Assembly: GCA_016213205.1 (NCBI GenBank)
Contig: JACRAZ010000107.1
Coordinates: 62,001-126,000, forward strand
Length of the DNA: 64,000 nucleotides
Source of the DNA: Burkholderiales bacterium
GTDB lineage: Bacteria > Pseudomonadota > Gammaproteobacteria > Burkholderiales > Burkholderiaceae_C
Direction: 5' to 3'
This document shows, piece after piece, positions 12,291 to 21,393 of this stretch (within the stretch, counting starts at the first letter, position 1; each line of letters starts with the position of its first letter). The notes beneath the pieces are model-generated. The model made no database searches and was not told the origin of the DNA. It worked only from the letters and a program-made list of their open reading frames with translations. Position numbers and translations under genes: made by a program.

Positions 12291-14003
12291 ATGTCCCAAA
12301 CCCAAACTGCCACCCCCAGCGGCATGGATAGCTTTGCCGCGCTGTTCGAAGAGTCGCTGAAGAAAAGCGACATGCGCGCCGGCGAGGTCATCTCCGCCGA
12401 AGTCGTTCGCATCGAACACAGCCACGTGGTGGTGAACGCCGGCCTCAAGAGCGAGGCCTATGTTCCGATCGAAGAATTCAAGAACGACCAGGGCGAAGTC
12501 GAAGTCCAGGTCGGCGATTTCGTCTCGGTGGCCATCGACGCCATCGAAAACGGCTACGGCGACACCATCCTGTCGCGCGACAAGGCCAAGCGCCTGGCCT
12601 CGTGGCTGTCGCTGGAAAACGCCCTGGAGTCGGGCGATTTCGTCACCGGCACCGTCTCCGGCAAGGTCAAGGGCGGCCTGACCGTCCTGGTCAACGGCAT
12701 CCGCGCCTTCCTGCCCGGCTCGCTGATCGATACGCGCCCGGTCAAGGACCTGACGCCGTTCGAAGGCAAGACCATGGAGTTCAAGGTCATCAAGCTCGAC
12801 CGCAAGCGCAACAACGTCGTGTTGTCGCGCCGCGCCGTGGTCGAGGCCTCGATGGGCGAAGAGCGCGCCAAGCTGCTCGAAACCCTGCAGGAAGGCGCCA
12901 TCGTGCACGGCGTGGTCAAGAACATCACCGAATACGGTGCGTTCGTCGACCTCGGCGGCATCGACGGCCTGCTGCACATCACCGACATGGCTTGGCGCCG
13001 TGTGCGCCACCCGAGCGAGGTGGTCACCGTCGGCCAGGAACTCAGCGCCAAGGTGCTGAAGTTCGACGCCGAGAAGAACCGCGTCTCGCTGGGCATCAAG
13101 CAACTGGGCGACGACCCGTGGCATGGCGTCTCGCGCCGCTACCCGTCGTCCACCCGCCTGTTCGGCAAGGTCACCAACATCGCCGACTACGGCGCGTTCG
13201 TCGAGATCGAGCCCGGCATCGAAGGCCTGGTGCACGTCTCCGAGATGGACTGGACCAACAAGAACGTCGCCCCCAGCAAGGTGGTGTCGCTGGGCGACGA
13301 AGTCGAGGTCATGGTGCTCGAGATCGACGAGGACAAGCGCCGCATCAGCCTGGGCATGAAGCAGTGCAAGGCCAACCCCTGGGAAGAGTTCAGCGGCAAC
13401 GTGCACCGCGGCGACAAGGTCAAGGGCCCGATCAAGTCGATCACCGACTTCGGCGTGTTCGTGGGCCTGGCCCAGGGCATCGACGGCCTGGTGCACCTGT
13501 CCGACCTGTCCTGGCACGAGCCGGGCGAGCAGGCCGTGCGCAACTACAAGAAGGGCCAGGAAGTCGAGGCCGTGGTGCTGGGCATCGATGTCGAGCGCGA
13601 GCGCATCTCGCTGGGCATCAAGCAGCTCGACGGTGACCCGTTCGCCAACTACACCTCGGTCAACGACCGGGGCGCGCTGGTCAACGGCAAGGTCAAGACG
13701 GTCGACCCGCGTGGCGCCGAGATCCAGCTGGCCGACGACGTCACCGGCTACCTGCGTGCCAGCGAAATCAGCCGCGACCGCGTCGAAGACGCCCGCAACG
13801 TGCTGAAGGAAGGCGACGAGCTGTCGGTGATGATCGTCAACGTGGACCGCAAGGCGCGTTCGATCCAGCTGTCGATCAAGGCCAAGGACGCCGCCGACCA
13901 GCAGGAAGCCATGCAGCGCCTGGCCCAGAGCAACGAGCGCGAGACGGCCGGTACCACCAGCCTCGGCGCGCTGCTGCGTGCGAAGCTGGACAATCGCGAA
14001 TAA
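12291..14003 (+). CDS. rpsA: 30S ribosomal protein S1
   Basis: The protein has 570 residues with six S1 (OB-fold) repeats. Clear repeat signatures are [40 protein letters not shown] and [21 protein letters not shown]1 binds mRNA and helps initiate translation of structured messages. The ATG at 12291 has a GGA ribosome site seven bases upstream; the upstream open frame is not conserved. The gene lies between cmk and ihfB, the usual betaproteobacterial order. Confidence 0.98.
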   Translation: MSQTQTATPSGMDSFAALFEESLKKSDMRAGEVISAEVVRIEHSHVVVNAGLKSEAYVPIEEFKNDQGEVEVQVGDFVSVAIDAIENGYGDTILSRDKAKRLASWLSLENALESGDFVTGTVSGKVKGGLTVLVNGIRAFLPGSLIDTRPVKDLTPFEGKTMEFKVIKLDRKRNNVVLSRRAVVEASMGEERAKLLETLQEGAIVHGVVKNITEYGAFVDLGGIDGLLHITDMAWRRVRHPSEVVTVGQELSAKVLKFDAEKNRVSLGIKQLGDDPWHGVSRRYPSSTRLFGKVTNIADYGAFVEIEPGIEGLVHVSEMDWTNKNVAPSKVVSLGDEVEVMVLEIDEDKRRISLGMKQCKANPWEEFSGNVHRGDKVKGPIKSITDFGVFVGLAQGIDGLVHLSDLSWHEPGEQAVRNYKKGQEVEAVVLGIDVERERISLGIKQLDGDPFANYTSVNDRGALVNGKVKTVDPRGAEIQLADDVTGYLRASEISRDRVEDARNVLKEGDELSVMIVNVDRKARSIQLSIKAKDAADQQEAMQRLAQSNERETAGTTSLGALLRAKLDNRE

Positions 14004-14047
14004 GTGTTGGCCCGCCGCCGTCTGACGGCGGCCCCCCCGAGGGGGCT

Positions 14048-14083
14048 GCCAAGCCGGACCGGGCAACCCGGATCCGGCTTGGC
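14048..14083. repeat. Long inverted repeat between rpsA and ihfB
   Basis: GCCAAGCCGGA pairs perfectly with TCCGGCTTGGC, and inside it CCGGG pairs with CCCGG around CAA, with one bulged A. A smaller CCGCCGTC/GACGGCGG palindrome lies just upstream (about 14033 and before). The U-tract is missing, so it may act in mRNA processing or attenuation, or be an interspersed palindrome. Confidence 0.55.
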
Positions 14084-14172
14084 CCTTCGGCGGACAGCGC
14101 GCTCACCTGGCCGCCTTTGGCGGCCTGTCCCCTCCGGGGTAGTTGGACCGAGAACTGGCGAGAAACAAGCTC

Positions 14173-14484
14173 ATGACGCGTTCCGATCTCGTGGCCAGGC
14201 TGGCCGAACGATTCAGCCAGCTGACGCAGCGCGACACCGAATTCGCCGTGAAGACCATTCTTGACGCGATGAGCGACGCCCTGGCGCGTGGCCACCGCAT
14301 CGAGATCCGCGGTTTCGGCAGCTTCTCGATCAACCGCCGTCCGCCGCGCGTGGGCCGCAACCCGCGCAGCGGCGAGAAGGTGACGATCCCCGAGAAGCTG
14401 GTGCCGCACTTCAAGCCCGGCAAGGCCCTGCGTGAATCGGTGGACGACCGACTGCCGGTGATCGACGAGCCGCCATCGGCCTGA
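14173..14484 (+). CDS. ihfB: Integration host factor subunit beta
   Basis: This 103-residue HU/IHF-family protein has [20 protein letters not shown] at the N-terminus, [20 protein letters not shown] on the DNA-binding arm with the intercalating Pro, and a short variable tail. With IHF alpha it bends DNA at specific sites. The ATG at 14173 gives the family-standard N-terminus; an ATG ten codons upstream is less likely. It is downstream of rpsA and followed by a good terminator. Confidence 0.96.
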   Translation: MTRSDLVARLAERFSQLTQRDTEFAVKTILDAMSDALARGHRIEIRGFGSFSINRRPPRVGRNPRSGEKVTIPEKLVPHFKPGKALRESVDDRLPVIDEPPSA

Positions 14485-14505
14485 GCCGCACCTGGCACCG
14501 GCACC

Positions 14506-14529
14506 AAAGGCCCCTCGTGGGCCTTTTTT
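14506..14529 (+). terminator. Rho-independent terminator after ihfB
   Basis: AAGGCCC (14507-14513) pairs with GGGCCTT (14519-14525) around CTCGT, followed by TTTTTT. It closes the rpsA-ihfB unit before lapA. Confidence 0.85.
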
Positions 14530-14544
14530 CATGCCCGCGCTCCG

Positions 14545-14550
14545 TAGAAT
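14545..14550 (+). promoter_or_regulatory. Candidate -10 element for lapA
   Basis: TAGAAT ends nine bases before the lapA ATG. A transcript starting six to eight bases after it would be almost leaderless. No clear -35 is visible because the region overlaps the ihfB terminator tail. Confidence 0.4.
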
Positions 14551-14559
14551 GCCGCTGCG

Positions 14560-14886
14560 ATGCGCGTTCTTGTCTGGGCCCTGCGGGCCTTCATCTTCTT
14601 CACGCTGTTCGCCTTTGCGCTGAACAACGAACAACAGGCCGTGGTGAACTGGTTCTTCGGCGCCCAATGGCGGGCCCCGATGGTCATCATCGTGCTCGTG
14701 GCCTTTGCCGCCGGCGCCGCGCTGGGCGTGCTGGCCATGGTGCCGGCCTGGTGGAAGCACTGGCGCATCGCCCGCCGCAGCGCCACGCCGGCCGCAGCGC
14801 CGCCCAAGGCCAAACCCGCGCTCGACCCGATCACCGCCGTGCCCAGCGAGTTCGGCCCCGAGCACCCGCCGCGAGAAGGCCTCTAG
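14560..14886 (+). CDS. lapA: LapA-domain (DUF1049) membrane protein
   Basis: This 108-residue protein has two membrane segments (about 5-25 and 42-64). LNNEQQAVVNWFFGAQW lies between them and a basic cytoplasmic tail (KHWRIARR) follows, matching lipopolysaccharide assembly protein LapA. It is followed 16 bases later by lapB, its usual partner, and probably recruits or stabilises LapB at the inner membrane. The stop is TAG. Confidence 0.88.
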   Translation: MRVLVWALRAFIFFTLFAFALNNEQQAVVNWFFGAQWRAPMVIIVLVAFAAGAALGVLAMVPAWWKHWRIARRSATPAAAPPKAKPALDPITAVPSEFGPEHPPREGL

Positions 14887-14902
14887 ATGACCCCCGCCCC
14901 GC

Positions 14903-16051
14903 ATGGACTTTGATTGGCAGTGGCTCCTGGTCGGCCTGCCGGTGGCCTTCGCGCTGGGCTGGGTGGCCTCACGCTTGGACCTGCGGCAATGGAAGCGCAC
15001 CGACCGCGAGGCACCGAAGGCCTACTTCAAGGGCTTGAACCTGCTGCTCAACGAACAGCCGGACAAGGCGATCGACGCCTTCATCGAGGCCGTACAGGCC
15101 GATCCGGACACCAGCGAGCTGCACTTCGCGCTGGGCAACCTGTTCCGGCGCCGCGGCGAGTTCGAGCGCGCGGTGCGGGTGCACCAGCACCTGCTGCAGC
15201 GCGCCGACCTGGCCGCCGCCGAGCGTGAACGGGCCCAGCACGCGCTGGCGCAGGACTTCATGAAGGCCGGCCTGTTCGACCGCGCCGAAGAAGCCTTTCG
15301 GGCGCTCGAAGGCACCCCCTTCGACACCGAAGCACGGCTGGCCCGCCTGGGCCTGTACGAACGTTCGCGCGATTGGCAAGGCGCCAGCGAAGTGGCGGCG
15401 CAACTCGAGAAGAGCGGCACCGGATCCTTCGCCACCCGCATCGCGCACTACCAGTGCGAGCTGGCCATCGAGGCCGATGACCGGGGCGACACAGCCGCCG
15501 CCGATACCGCGCTGGCCCGGGCGCTGGAGGTCGCACCGCATGCGGCGCGTCCGCTGCTGCTGCGGGCCCAGCGGCTGGCGCGGCTGGGCGCATTCGACGC
15601 CGCGCTGGCCGCCTGGGCCGAACTGCGCCAGCGTGCACCCGAGAGCTTTGCGCGCGTGGCGCACGAGTTCGTGGCCTGTGCCCAGGCGGCCGGCCAGGTG
15701 GAGGCGGCCGACCAGGCGCTGGTGCAGCTCTACGAGCGCATGCCCTGCATCGACCTGCTACGGGCGCTGGCCACGCTGGAAGGCACCACGCCCGGTGCAT
15801 CGCCCCGCCTGCTGGAGCTGTTGCGCAGCCAGCCCAGCCTGTCGGCCGCGATCGAGTTGCTGGACACCCCGCGCGCCACCTGGCCCGAGTTCGCGCGGCA
15901 GAGCGTGCGTGATGCGGTGGCACGCGCTGCGCGTCCGCTGCAGCGCTACCGGTGCGCTGCCTGCGGCTTCGAGGCTCAGCGCCACTTCTGGCAATGCCCC
16001 GGCTGCCTCAGCTGGGACAGCTTCCCGCCCCAGCGCATCGACGAGCTGTAG
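14903..16051 (+). CDS. lapB: Lipopolysaccharide assembly protein LapB (TPR, rubredoxin-like)
   Basis: The protein has 382 residues: an N-terminal membrane anchor (WQWLLVGLPVAFALGWVASR), tetratricopeptide repeats from about 45 to 330 (YFKGLNLLLNEQPDKAIDAF), and a C-terminal rubredoxin-type metal knuckle with Cys351, Cys354, Cys365 and Cys368. LapB/YciM controls LPS synthesis by directing FtsH to LpxC. The first TPR begins right after KRTDREAPKA, as in E. coli. It neighbours the LPS heptosyltransferase gene waaC on the opposite strand. The stop is TAG. Confidence 0.93.
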   Translation: MDFDWQWLLVGLPVAFALGWVASRLDLRQWKRTDREAPKAYFKGLNLLLNEQPDKAIDAFIEAVQADPDTSELHFALGNLFRRRGEFERAVRVHQHLLQRADLAAAERERAQHALAQDFMKAGLFDRAEEAFRALEGTPFDTEARLARLGLYERSRDWQGASEVAAQLEKSGTGSFATRIAHYQCELAIEADDRGDTAAADTALARALEVAPHAARPLLLRAQRLARLGAFDAALAAWAELRQRAPESFARVAHEFVACAQAAGQVEAADQALVQLYERMPCIDLLRALATLEGTTPGASPRLLELLRSQPSLSAAIELLDTPRATWPEFARQSVRDAVARAARPLQRYRCAACGFEAQRHFWQCPGCLSWDSFPPQRIDEL

Positions 16052-16090
16052 CGCCGGATCGACGGCCCCTAGGCGGGGCGCGGTGCACGC

Positions 16091-17041
16091 TCAGCGAAGC
16101 AGGTGGCGTTCGAGCTGCGCCATCACGGCGTCCAGCGTCGGCACCTGGCCCCTGCCGCCCAGGCTGGCCACCCGGCCAGGGCCGGTGATGCCCGCCAGGC
16201 CCGGCTCGTGGTCGCAGTAGATGCCGATCGTTGGCGCGCCGAACGCCGCACCCAGGTGCGAGAAGCCCGTGTCCAGCCCGACGATCTGCCGCACCTGCCC
16301 CAGCACCGCGGCCGTGTCGGCCACCGAGAGGAAGGGCGGCACGATGCCATCGCACCCGGCAGCAATGCGCTCGGCGCGCTGGCGTTCTTCGTCGCTGCCC
16401 CAGATCAGCACCGGCTTCAGTTGCGCCTGCTGCAGCCGGCGGCCGATTGCGATCCAACGGTCCTCGGGCCACAGCTTCTCGGGCCGGCTGGCACACGGGA
16501 TCAAGGCTGCGCTGAGCACCGGTGCGCGCCAGCTGCCCACCGGCGGTGCGATGCCGAAGTCCGGCGGCTCCGCCGGCAGCGGGTACCCCAGATGCGCTGC
16601 GGCCAGCCGCCGACAACGGTCCACCGCATGCAGCTCGCGTGAAACGCTTGCCGTGCGCCGGTAGCACAGCGCGGCCGCGGGCTCGCGGATGCTGGCGCGG
16701 TCGTAGCCCACCAGCGGCCCGCGCGCCTGCAGGCCCCACATCACGCTCTTGAGCAGGCCTTGCAGGTCCAGCACCAGGTCGTAGGGCTCGCTGCGCAGCT
16801 CGGCACGCAAGGCGGCCATCGCCGCACGGGTGTCGGCCCGCCACAGCGTCTTGCGCCACTTGCGCCAGCCCAGTGGCAGCACGCGGCGCACCGCCGGGTG
16901 CAGGCGGGGGATGGCGGCGAACGGCGCCTCCACCAGCCAGTCGATCGTGATGCCGGGGCGCAGGCGCCGGATGTCGCTGATGGCCGGCAGCGCATGGACC
17001 ACGTCGCCCATCGACGAGGTCTTGACGACGAGCAGTTTCAC
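16091..17041 (-). CDS. waaC: Lipopolysaccharide heptosyltransferase I
   Basis: This 316-residue GT9-family enzyme starts MKLLVVKTSSMGDVVHALPA, the WaaC hallmark, and has GLDTGFSHLGAAFGAPTIGI in the C-terminal ADP-heptose-binding half. WaaC adds the first L-glycero-D-manno-heptose to Kdo2-lipid A. The start codon is GTG at 17041, directly abutting the TAG stop of the DUF4254 gene with no spacing, so coupling is likely. Confidence 0.92.
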   Translation of the reverse strand: MKLLVVKTSSMGDVVHALPAISDIRRLRPGITIDWLVEAPFAAIPRLHPAVRRVLPLGWRKWRKTLWRADTRAAMAALRAELRSEPYDLVLDLQGLLKSVMWGLQARGPLVGYDRASIREPAAALCYRRTASVSRELHAVDRCRRLAAAHLGYPLPAEPPDFGIAPPVGSWRAPVLSAALIPCASRPEKLWPEDRWIAIGRRLQQAQLKPVLIWGSDEERQRAERIAAGCDGIVPPFLSVADTAAVLGQVRQIVGLDTGFSHLGAAFGAPTIGIYCDHEPGLAGITGPGRVASLGGRGQVPTLDAVMAQLERHLLR

Positions 17042-17692
17042 CTAGCCCCGCGCCTTGGCTTCGGCCACCAGCGCGGGGTTGAAGCGCGCATCGTTGTACA
17101 TCTTGAACTGGCGGTAGACCTTGAAGTACGCCCGTCCCGCCCGGGCATCGGCCAACAGCGCGTCCAGGCAGTGGCCCAGGTCGGCACGCTGCTGCTTCAG
17201 GCGCGCCAGCTTCACGTGGCTGGAGGCCACGTGCTCGGTGTCCACGTCCGTGCGCTCGGTCTGCTTGCGCATGGCGTCAACCTTCAGCGCCATGATCGAC
17301 ATGCGGTCGATCATGCTGCCCGCGGTTTCGCTGTTCAGCCGCGCACCGGCGGGCACGGTCGACACCGGGGTGTCGGTGCGTGCCGAGGCCTCGTCCACCA
17401 GGCCCAGCGCCACCAGCAGCAGTTCGTCCACCCGTTCGGTCGCATCGTTGCGGGCTTGGTTGTAGCGGTCGATCGCACGTTTGTTGGCCGCGATCTCGGC
17501 ATCGCTCACCTGGGTGCGCCGCGCCAGGTCTTCCTCGGCCCACAGCCGGCAGTTGAACAGGTGGTTGGTCTGCACCCAGCGCCACAGGCCCTCGTCACGC
17601 GGCGCGGGCTCGTGCTGGGGCCAGCCGGCGGTGGCCAGCAGGTGGTCGTGCAGCGCGATCACGTCGGCGGCGGCAGGCAGGGGGGTGGGCAT
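17042..17692 (-). CDS. DUF4254 domain protein in the envelope-glycan cluster
   Basis: This 216-residue, mostly helical protein has no signal peptide or membrane segment. Recognisable DUF4254 features are LWRWVQTNHLFNCRLWAEED, ANKRAIDRYNQARNDATERV and IDRMSIMALKVDAMRKQTER. The domain has no established function. In many genomes it travels with LPS-core or capsule glycosyltransferases, as here (directly upstream of waaC and divergent from a GT9 gene). A role as a cytoplasmic partner in glycan synthesis is inference. ATG 17692 is chosen by family start; the frame runs open far upstream without conservation. The stop is TAG. Confidence 0.85.
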   Translation of the reverse strand: MPTPLPAAADVIALHDHLLATAGWPQHEPAPRDEGLWRWVQTNHLFNCRLWAEEDLARRTQVSDAEIAANKRAIDRYNQARNDATERVDELLLVALGLVDEASARTDTPVSTVPAGARLNSETAGSMIDRMSIMALKVDAMRKQTERTDVDTEHVASSHVKLARLKQQRADLGHCLDALLADARAGRAYFKVYRQFKMYNDARFNPALVAEAKARG

Positions 17693-17842
17693 GGTCGGGT
17701 GGCAGAATGCGGCGAAGCTGAAATTATCGACGCTGCGCGTGCCCCCTCCCGGCCGGCTGCTGGCCGCGGCACGGCGCTCGATGCGCCCCACCGCCACCGC
17801 ACGCCTGCTGCGCCGCCCCACCCGACGCTCCCCCTTGCCCGC

Positions 17843-18787
17843 ATGACGCCTCGCCCCTTGATCGTTCGTCTGCGCAACTGGGTGGGCGACGTGATCCTCG
17901 GCGTGCCGGCGCTGCAGCTGCTGCAGGACCACGGGTTCGAGCTGCAGCTGGTGGGCGCGCGCTGGGCCGGCCCGCTGCTGGCAGGCCAGGGCTGGTGCAC
18001 CCATGCACGGCCGGGCCGGCTGCGCGATCGGGTGGCCCAGCTGCGTGCGCTGCGCGAGCAGGCCCGAACACACGACCCGGGTTTCGACCGGCGCGAAAAC
18101 GCGCTGGTGCTGCCCACCTCGTTTTCCGGTGCCCTCGAGATGCGGCTGGCGGGCCTGAAGGCGGTGGGTTACGCCCAGGAAGCGCGCGGGCCGCTGCTGC
18201 GCCGCGCCGAACCCATCACCTATGGCGGCCATGCGCTGGTGAGCTACTGGGAGCTGGCCTGCCGCTTCCTGCACCTGCAGGCACCGCCACCGGAACGCAT
18301 TGCCCTGAAGACGCTGCCGGCCGATGCGGCGCGCGCCGATGCCGTGCTCGCCGCCCACGGCGTGCGTGACGGCTTTGTCGTGATCTGCCCCTTCGCGGGC
18401 GGCCTGTTCGAGGACCAGGACAAGACCTGGCCCGCCTTTGCCCAGTTCACCCAGGCGCTGCTGCAATGCGGGCGGGACGTGGTGGCCTGCCCCGGCCCGG
18501 GCGAGGACGCGATCATCACCACCCACCACCCCGGTGTGAAGCTGCTGTCCGGCGTGGACCTTGGCGCCTACGGCGGCGTGCTGCGGCGCGCCGCGCTGGT
18601 GGTGTCCAACGACACCGGCCCGGCCCACCTGGCGGCCGCGGTGGATGCGCCGGTGCTCAGCGTGCTCGGCCCGACCAAGCCGGAGCAGTGGGCGCCCTGG
18701 GGCCCCAGCGTGCGCGTGGTGCGGCGCTGGCCCGGCTGGCCCACGGTGGACGAGGTCATGGCCCAGGTCGAAAACGCGCTGGCGTGA
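17843..18787 (+). CDS. GT9-family glycosyltransferase (heptosyltransferase-like)
   Basis: The protein has 314 residues. The N-terminus PRPLIVRLRNWVGDVILGVP has the GT9 Asp of the catalytic loop. The C-terminal half has VVSNDTGPAHLAAAVDAPVL and GPTKPEQWAPWG, the nucleotide-heptose-binding signature of WaaF/WaaQ-like enzymes. It probably adds a heptose or related sugar to the LPS core. It starts a plus-strand run of four genes divergent from DUF4254-waaC; its stop overlaps the next start (TGATGA). Which heptose position it serves is not decided by sequence. Confidence 0.88.
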   Translation: MTPRPLIVRLRNWVGDVILGVPALQLLQDHGFELQLVGARWAGPLLAGQGWCTHARPGRLRDRVAQLRALREQARTHDPGFDRRENALVLPTSFSGALEMRLAGLKAVGYAQEARGPLLRRAEPITYGGHALVSYWELACRFLHLQAPPPERIALKTLPADAARADAVLAAHGVRDGFVVICPFAGGLFEDQDKTWPAFAQFTQALLQCGRDVVACPGPGEDAIITTHHPGVKLLSGVDLGAYGGVLRRAALVVSNDTGPAHLAAAVDAPVLSVLGPTKPEQWAPWGPSVRVVRRWPGWPTVDEVMAQVENALA

Positions 18788-19878
18788 TGAGCACCGCCAC
18801 GGCAAGCGGCCTGCGTCACATCGGCCTCGGCCTCGGCCGCATCCGGCATTGGCACGACGGCCTGGGCGAGTTCTCGCGCCGGCTCGCGCTCGCGCTCGCC
18901 GAGCGCGCACCCGCGCTGCAGGCCCAGCACGGCATCCGGCTTCACCTGCACCTGCCGCGCCGGTTCCACGGCGAGTTTGGTGCTGACGTGGGCTACCTCG
19001 ACACCGCCACCTGGCAACGCTGGCTGCATCTGCGCCCGATGCGCTTTGCGCTCTGGCACACGCTGCACCAGCACAACCGGCTGCGACCGCCGCTGTTCAC
19101 GCAGCATGTGGTCGAGACGGTGCATGACCTGAACTTCCTGCACACCAAGTCCGGCGCCAAGCTGGCGCGCTACCGCGCTCGCACCCGGGCCCGGCTGCTG
19201 CACGCGGACGCCACCATCGCGATCACGCACTACGTGGCACGCGACATCAGCACCGAGCTCGCCCCGCTGCCGCAGGCGCCGCGTGTCATCCACAACGGCG
19301 CCACCGACCTGAGCCGCACGCCGCGCACACCGCCAGCGCTGGCGCCGGCTGCGCCCTTCCTGCTGCACGTCAGCCGAATGGCCCCCACGAAGAACATCGT
19401 GGCGCTGCTCGACCTGGCCGCGGCCTGGCCCGATCGCACACTGGTGCTGGCGGGTGCGGCCAGCCCCTACACCCAGGCGGTGCGGCAGATGGTGGCCCAG
19501 CGCGGCCTTGGCAACGTGCAGCTGTTGCTCGACATCAGCGAGCCCGAGAAGGCCTGGCTCTACGCGCATTGCGAGGCCTTTCTCTTTCCCTCGCTGGCCG
19601 AGGGCTTCGGCCTGCCGCCGATCGAGGCCATGTACTTCGGCAAGCCGGTGTTCCTGTCGCGCCTGACCTCGCTGCCCGAGGTGGGGGGCTCGGTGGCGCA
19701 CTATTTCGACGCCTTCGAGGGCGCCGCCATGCGCCGCGTGGTCGAGAACGGCCTGGCATCGCACGCGGCGCCCGGCACCGCGCAGGCGGTGCTCGCGCAT
19801 GCCCGCCAGTTCAGCTGGCAGCGCTGCGCCGAGCAGCACCTTGCGCTGTACCTCGAACTGCTGGCACGCAACCCATGA
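18787..19878 (+). CDS. GT4-family glycosyltransferase
   Basis: The protein has 363 residues with a GT-B fold. HIGLGLGRIRHWHDGLGEFS opens the N-terminal domain, VIHNGATDLS and LLHVSRMAPTKNIVALLDLA start the C-terminal domain, and FLFPSLAEGFGLPPIEAMYF is the GT4 donor-site E-x7-E region. It is expected to transfer a nucleotide-activated sugar retaining the anomeric configuration; donor and acceptor are unknown. It overlaps the preceding GT9 gene by one base. Confidence 0.88.
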   Translation: MSTATASGLRHIGLGLGRIRHWHDGLGEFSRRLALALAERAPALQAQHGIRLHLHLPRRFHGEFGADVGYLDTATWQRWLHLRPMRFALWHTLHQHNRLRPPLFTQHVVETVHDLNFLHTKSGAKLARYRARTRARLLHADATIAITHYVARDISTELAPLPQAPRVIHNGATDLSRTPRTPPALAPAAPFLLHVSRMAPTKNIVALLDLAAAWPDRTLVLAGAASPYTQAVRQMVAQRGLGNVQLLLDISEPEKAWLYAHCEAFLFPSLAEGFGLPPIEAMYFGKPVFLSRLTSLPEVGGSVAHYFDAFEGAAMRRVVENGLASHAAPGTAQAVLAHARQFSWQRCAEQHLALYLELLARNP

Positions 19879-19936
19879 GCGCGACGGGCCACCCCCGCGC
19901 GCGGGTCCCGACGCGCACACCGCAAGGGGCCCGCCA

Positions 19937-20749
19937 ATGAGCCTGGCCCTGCCCGAGGTGACGCTGTGCTGCGTGGACACGCGCGAACCCACGCTGGCCC
20001 TGGGGGCCCTGCAGCACTGCATGTCGCACGCGCGCTTCGCCCGGGTGCTGCTGTTCACCGACCCGGCGCTGCTGCCCAGCGCACCACCCGGCATCGAACG
20101 GATCGCCGTGCGCATCGACTCGGTGGCCGACTACTCTCACTTCATGCTGCGCGGGCTGGCACCGCACCTGCACACCAGCCACCTGCTGGTGGTGCAGTGG
20201 GACGGCTATGTGCTCGACCCCGCGGCCTGGGACCCGGCGTTCCTGCAATGCGACTACATCGGCGCGCCCTGGCACGACAGGCCCGCCGAGCGGGCCGTGG
20301 GCAACGGCGGCTTCTCGCTGCGCTCGCGTCGCCTGCTGCAGGCCCTGCAGGACCCGGCGCTCGCGCCGGCCCATCCCGAAGACCTGTGCATCTGCGACAC
20401 CCACCGCGAGGCGCTGGAGCGCCGGCACGGCATCCGCTTCGCCTCGCCCGCGATGGCCGCTCGCTTTGCCTACGAACGAACCGAACCCGCCGGCCCGACC
20501 TTTGGGTTCCACGGCCTGTTCAACTTCGATCGCGTGCTGCCACCCGCCGCACTCGGCCAGCGGCTGGCCACGCTGCCCGATGCCCTGCTGCGCGGCCTGG
20601 ACGGGCACGACCTGTGCCAGCGCCTGATCGCCCAGGGCCGGCTCGACGAGGCCGCGCTGATCGTCGCCGCGCGGCGGCGCCTGGGCATGCACGACCGCCG
20701 CACGCTGCGCCTGCGCGCGCGCCTGGCCTGGGCCCGCTGGCGCGCCTGA
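19937..20749 (+). CDS. DUF5672 domain protein (glycosyltransferase-like)
   Basis: The protein has 270 residues. Features of DUF5672 are visible: VTLCCVDTREPTLALGALQH at the N-terminus, LVVQWDGYVLDPAAWDPAFL as the DxD-like substrate region, YIGAPWHD, and VGNGGFSLRSRRLLQAL, followed by HPEDLCICDTHREALE. The family is regarded as glycosyltransferase-like, but no reaction is established to my knowledge. The C-terminal 40 residues are Arg-rich. The gene lies within the run GT9-GT4-DUF5672-methyltransferase and probably helps decorate the same glycan. Confidence 0.82.
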   Translation: MSLALPEVTLCCVDTREPTLALGALQHCMSHARFARVLLFTDPALLPSAPPGIERIAVRIDSVADYSHFMLRGLAPHLHTSHLLVVQWDGYVLDPAAWDPAFLQCDYIGAPWHDRPAERAVGNGGFSLRSRRLLQALQDPALAPAHPEDLCICDTHREALERRHGIRFASPAMAARFAYERTEPAGPTFGFHGLFNFDRVLPPAALGQRLATLPDALLRGLDGHDLCQRLIAQGRLDEAALIVAARRRLGMHDRRTLRLRARLAWARWRA

Positions 20750-20772
20750 GCCACCCCACACGAGACCGACCG

Positions 20773-21393
20773 ATGCACGACCCCCTTCGCACGCGTACGC
20801 GCCACCTCGACCTCGGCTGCGGCGGCGTGCCCCGCAACCCCTACCAGCGCGACGAACTGCACGGCATCGACATCGCGGCGCCGGCGGCGGCGCCGGGCGT
20901 CACGCTGCGCCAGGCCAACCTGGCGTTGCAGCCCATCCCCTACCCCGACGCGATGTTCGACTCGGTCTCGGCCTACGACTTCTTCGAGCACGTGCCCCGC
21001 CTGCTGCCCACGTCGGATGGCCTGGGCACGCGGTTCCCGTTCATCGAGCTGATGGACGAGATCTGGCGTGTCCTGCGCGCCGGTGGCCTGCTGTATGCCC
21101 AGACCCCGGCCTACCCGCACCCGGCGGCGTTCCAGGACCCGACGCACGTGAACTTCATCGCCGCCGACACGCACCACTACTTCTCCCGGCCGCAGCTCAC
21201 CGCACGCATGTACGGTTTTCGTGGCGATTTCCTGGTGCGGCGGGTGCAGCGCATCAAGCCCGGGCAGGCCTACCACCCGCAGCACGAAGGTTGGCTGGAG
21301 CGCTGGCGCGAGCGCGCCCGTGCGCGCCGCGGCGCGCTCAGCCACCTGGTCTGGGAGCTCGAGGCGGTGAAGGACGCCCCTTTGGCGCGTTAG
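20773..21393 (+). CDS. SAM-dependent methyltransferase, glycan cluster
   Basis: This 206-residue class I methyltransferase has motif I HLDLGCGGVPRNPY at 11-24, an acidic motif II region (LHGIDIAAP), and YDFFEHVPRLLPTSDGLGTR with a His-rich stretch (HYFSRPQLTARMYGF). The substrate is unknown; position at the end of the glycosyltransferase run suggests capping or modification of a sugar. Its TAG stop overlaps the TAA stop of the convergent patatin gene. Confidence 0.8.
   Translation: MHDPLRTRTRHLDLGCGGVPRNPYQRDELHGIDIAAPAAAPGVTLRQANLALQPIPYPDAMFDSVSAYDFFEHVPRLLPTSDGLGTRFPFIELMDEIWRVLRAGGLLYAQTPAYPHPAAFQDPTHVNFIAADTHHYFSRPQLTARMYGFRGDFLVRRVQRIKPGQAYHPQHEGWLERWRERARARRGALSHLVWELEAVKDAPLAR

Noticed and set aside
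12153-14066. Long minus-strand frame opposite rpsA
   Set aside because: The periodic Asp/Gln/His-rich shadow reflects the S1 repeats of rpsA.
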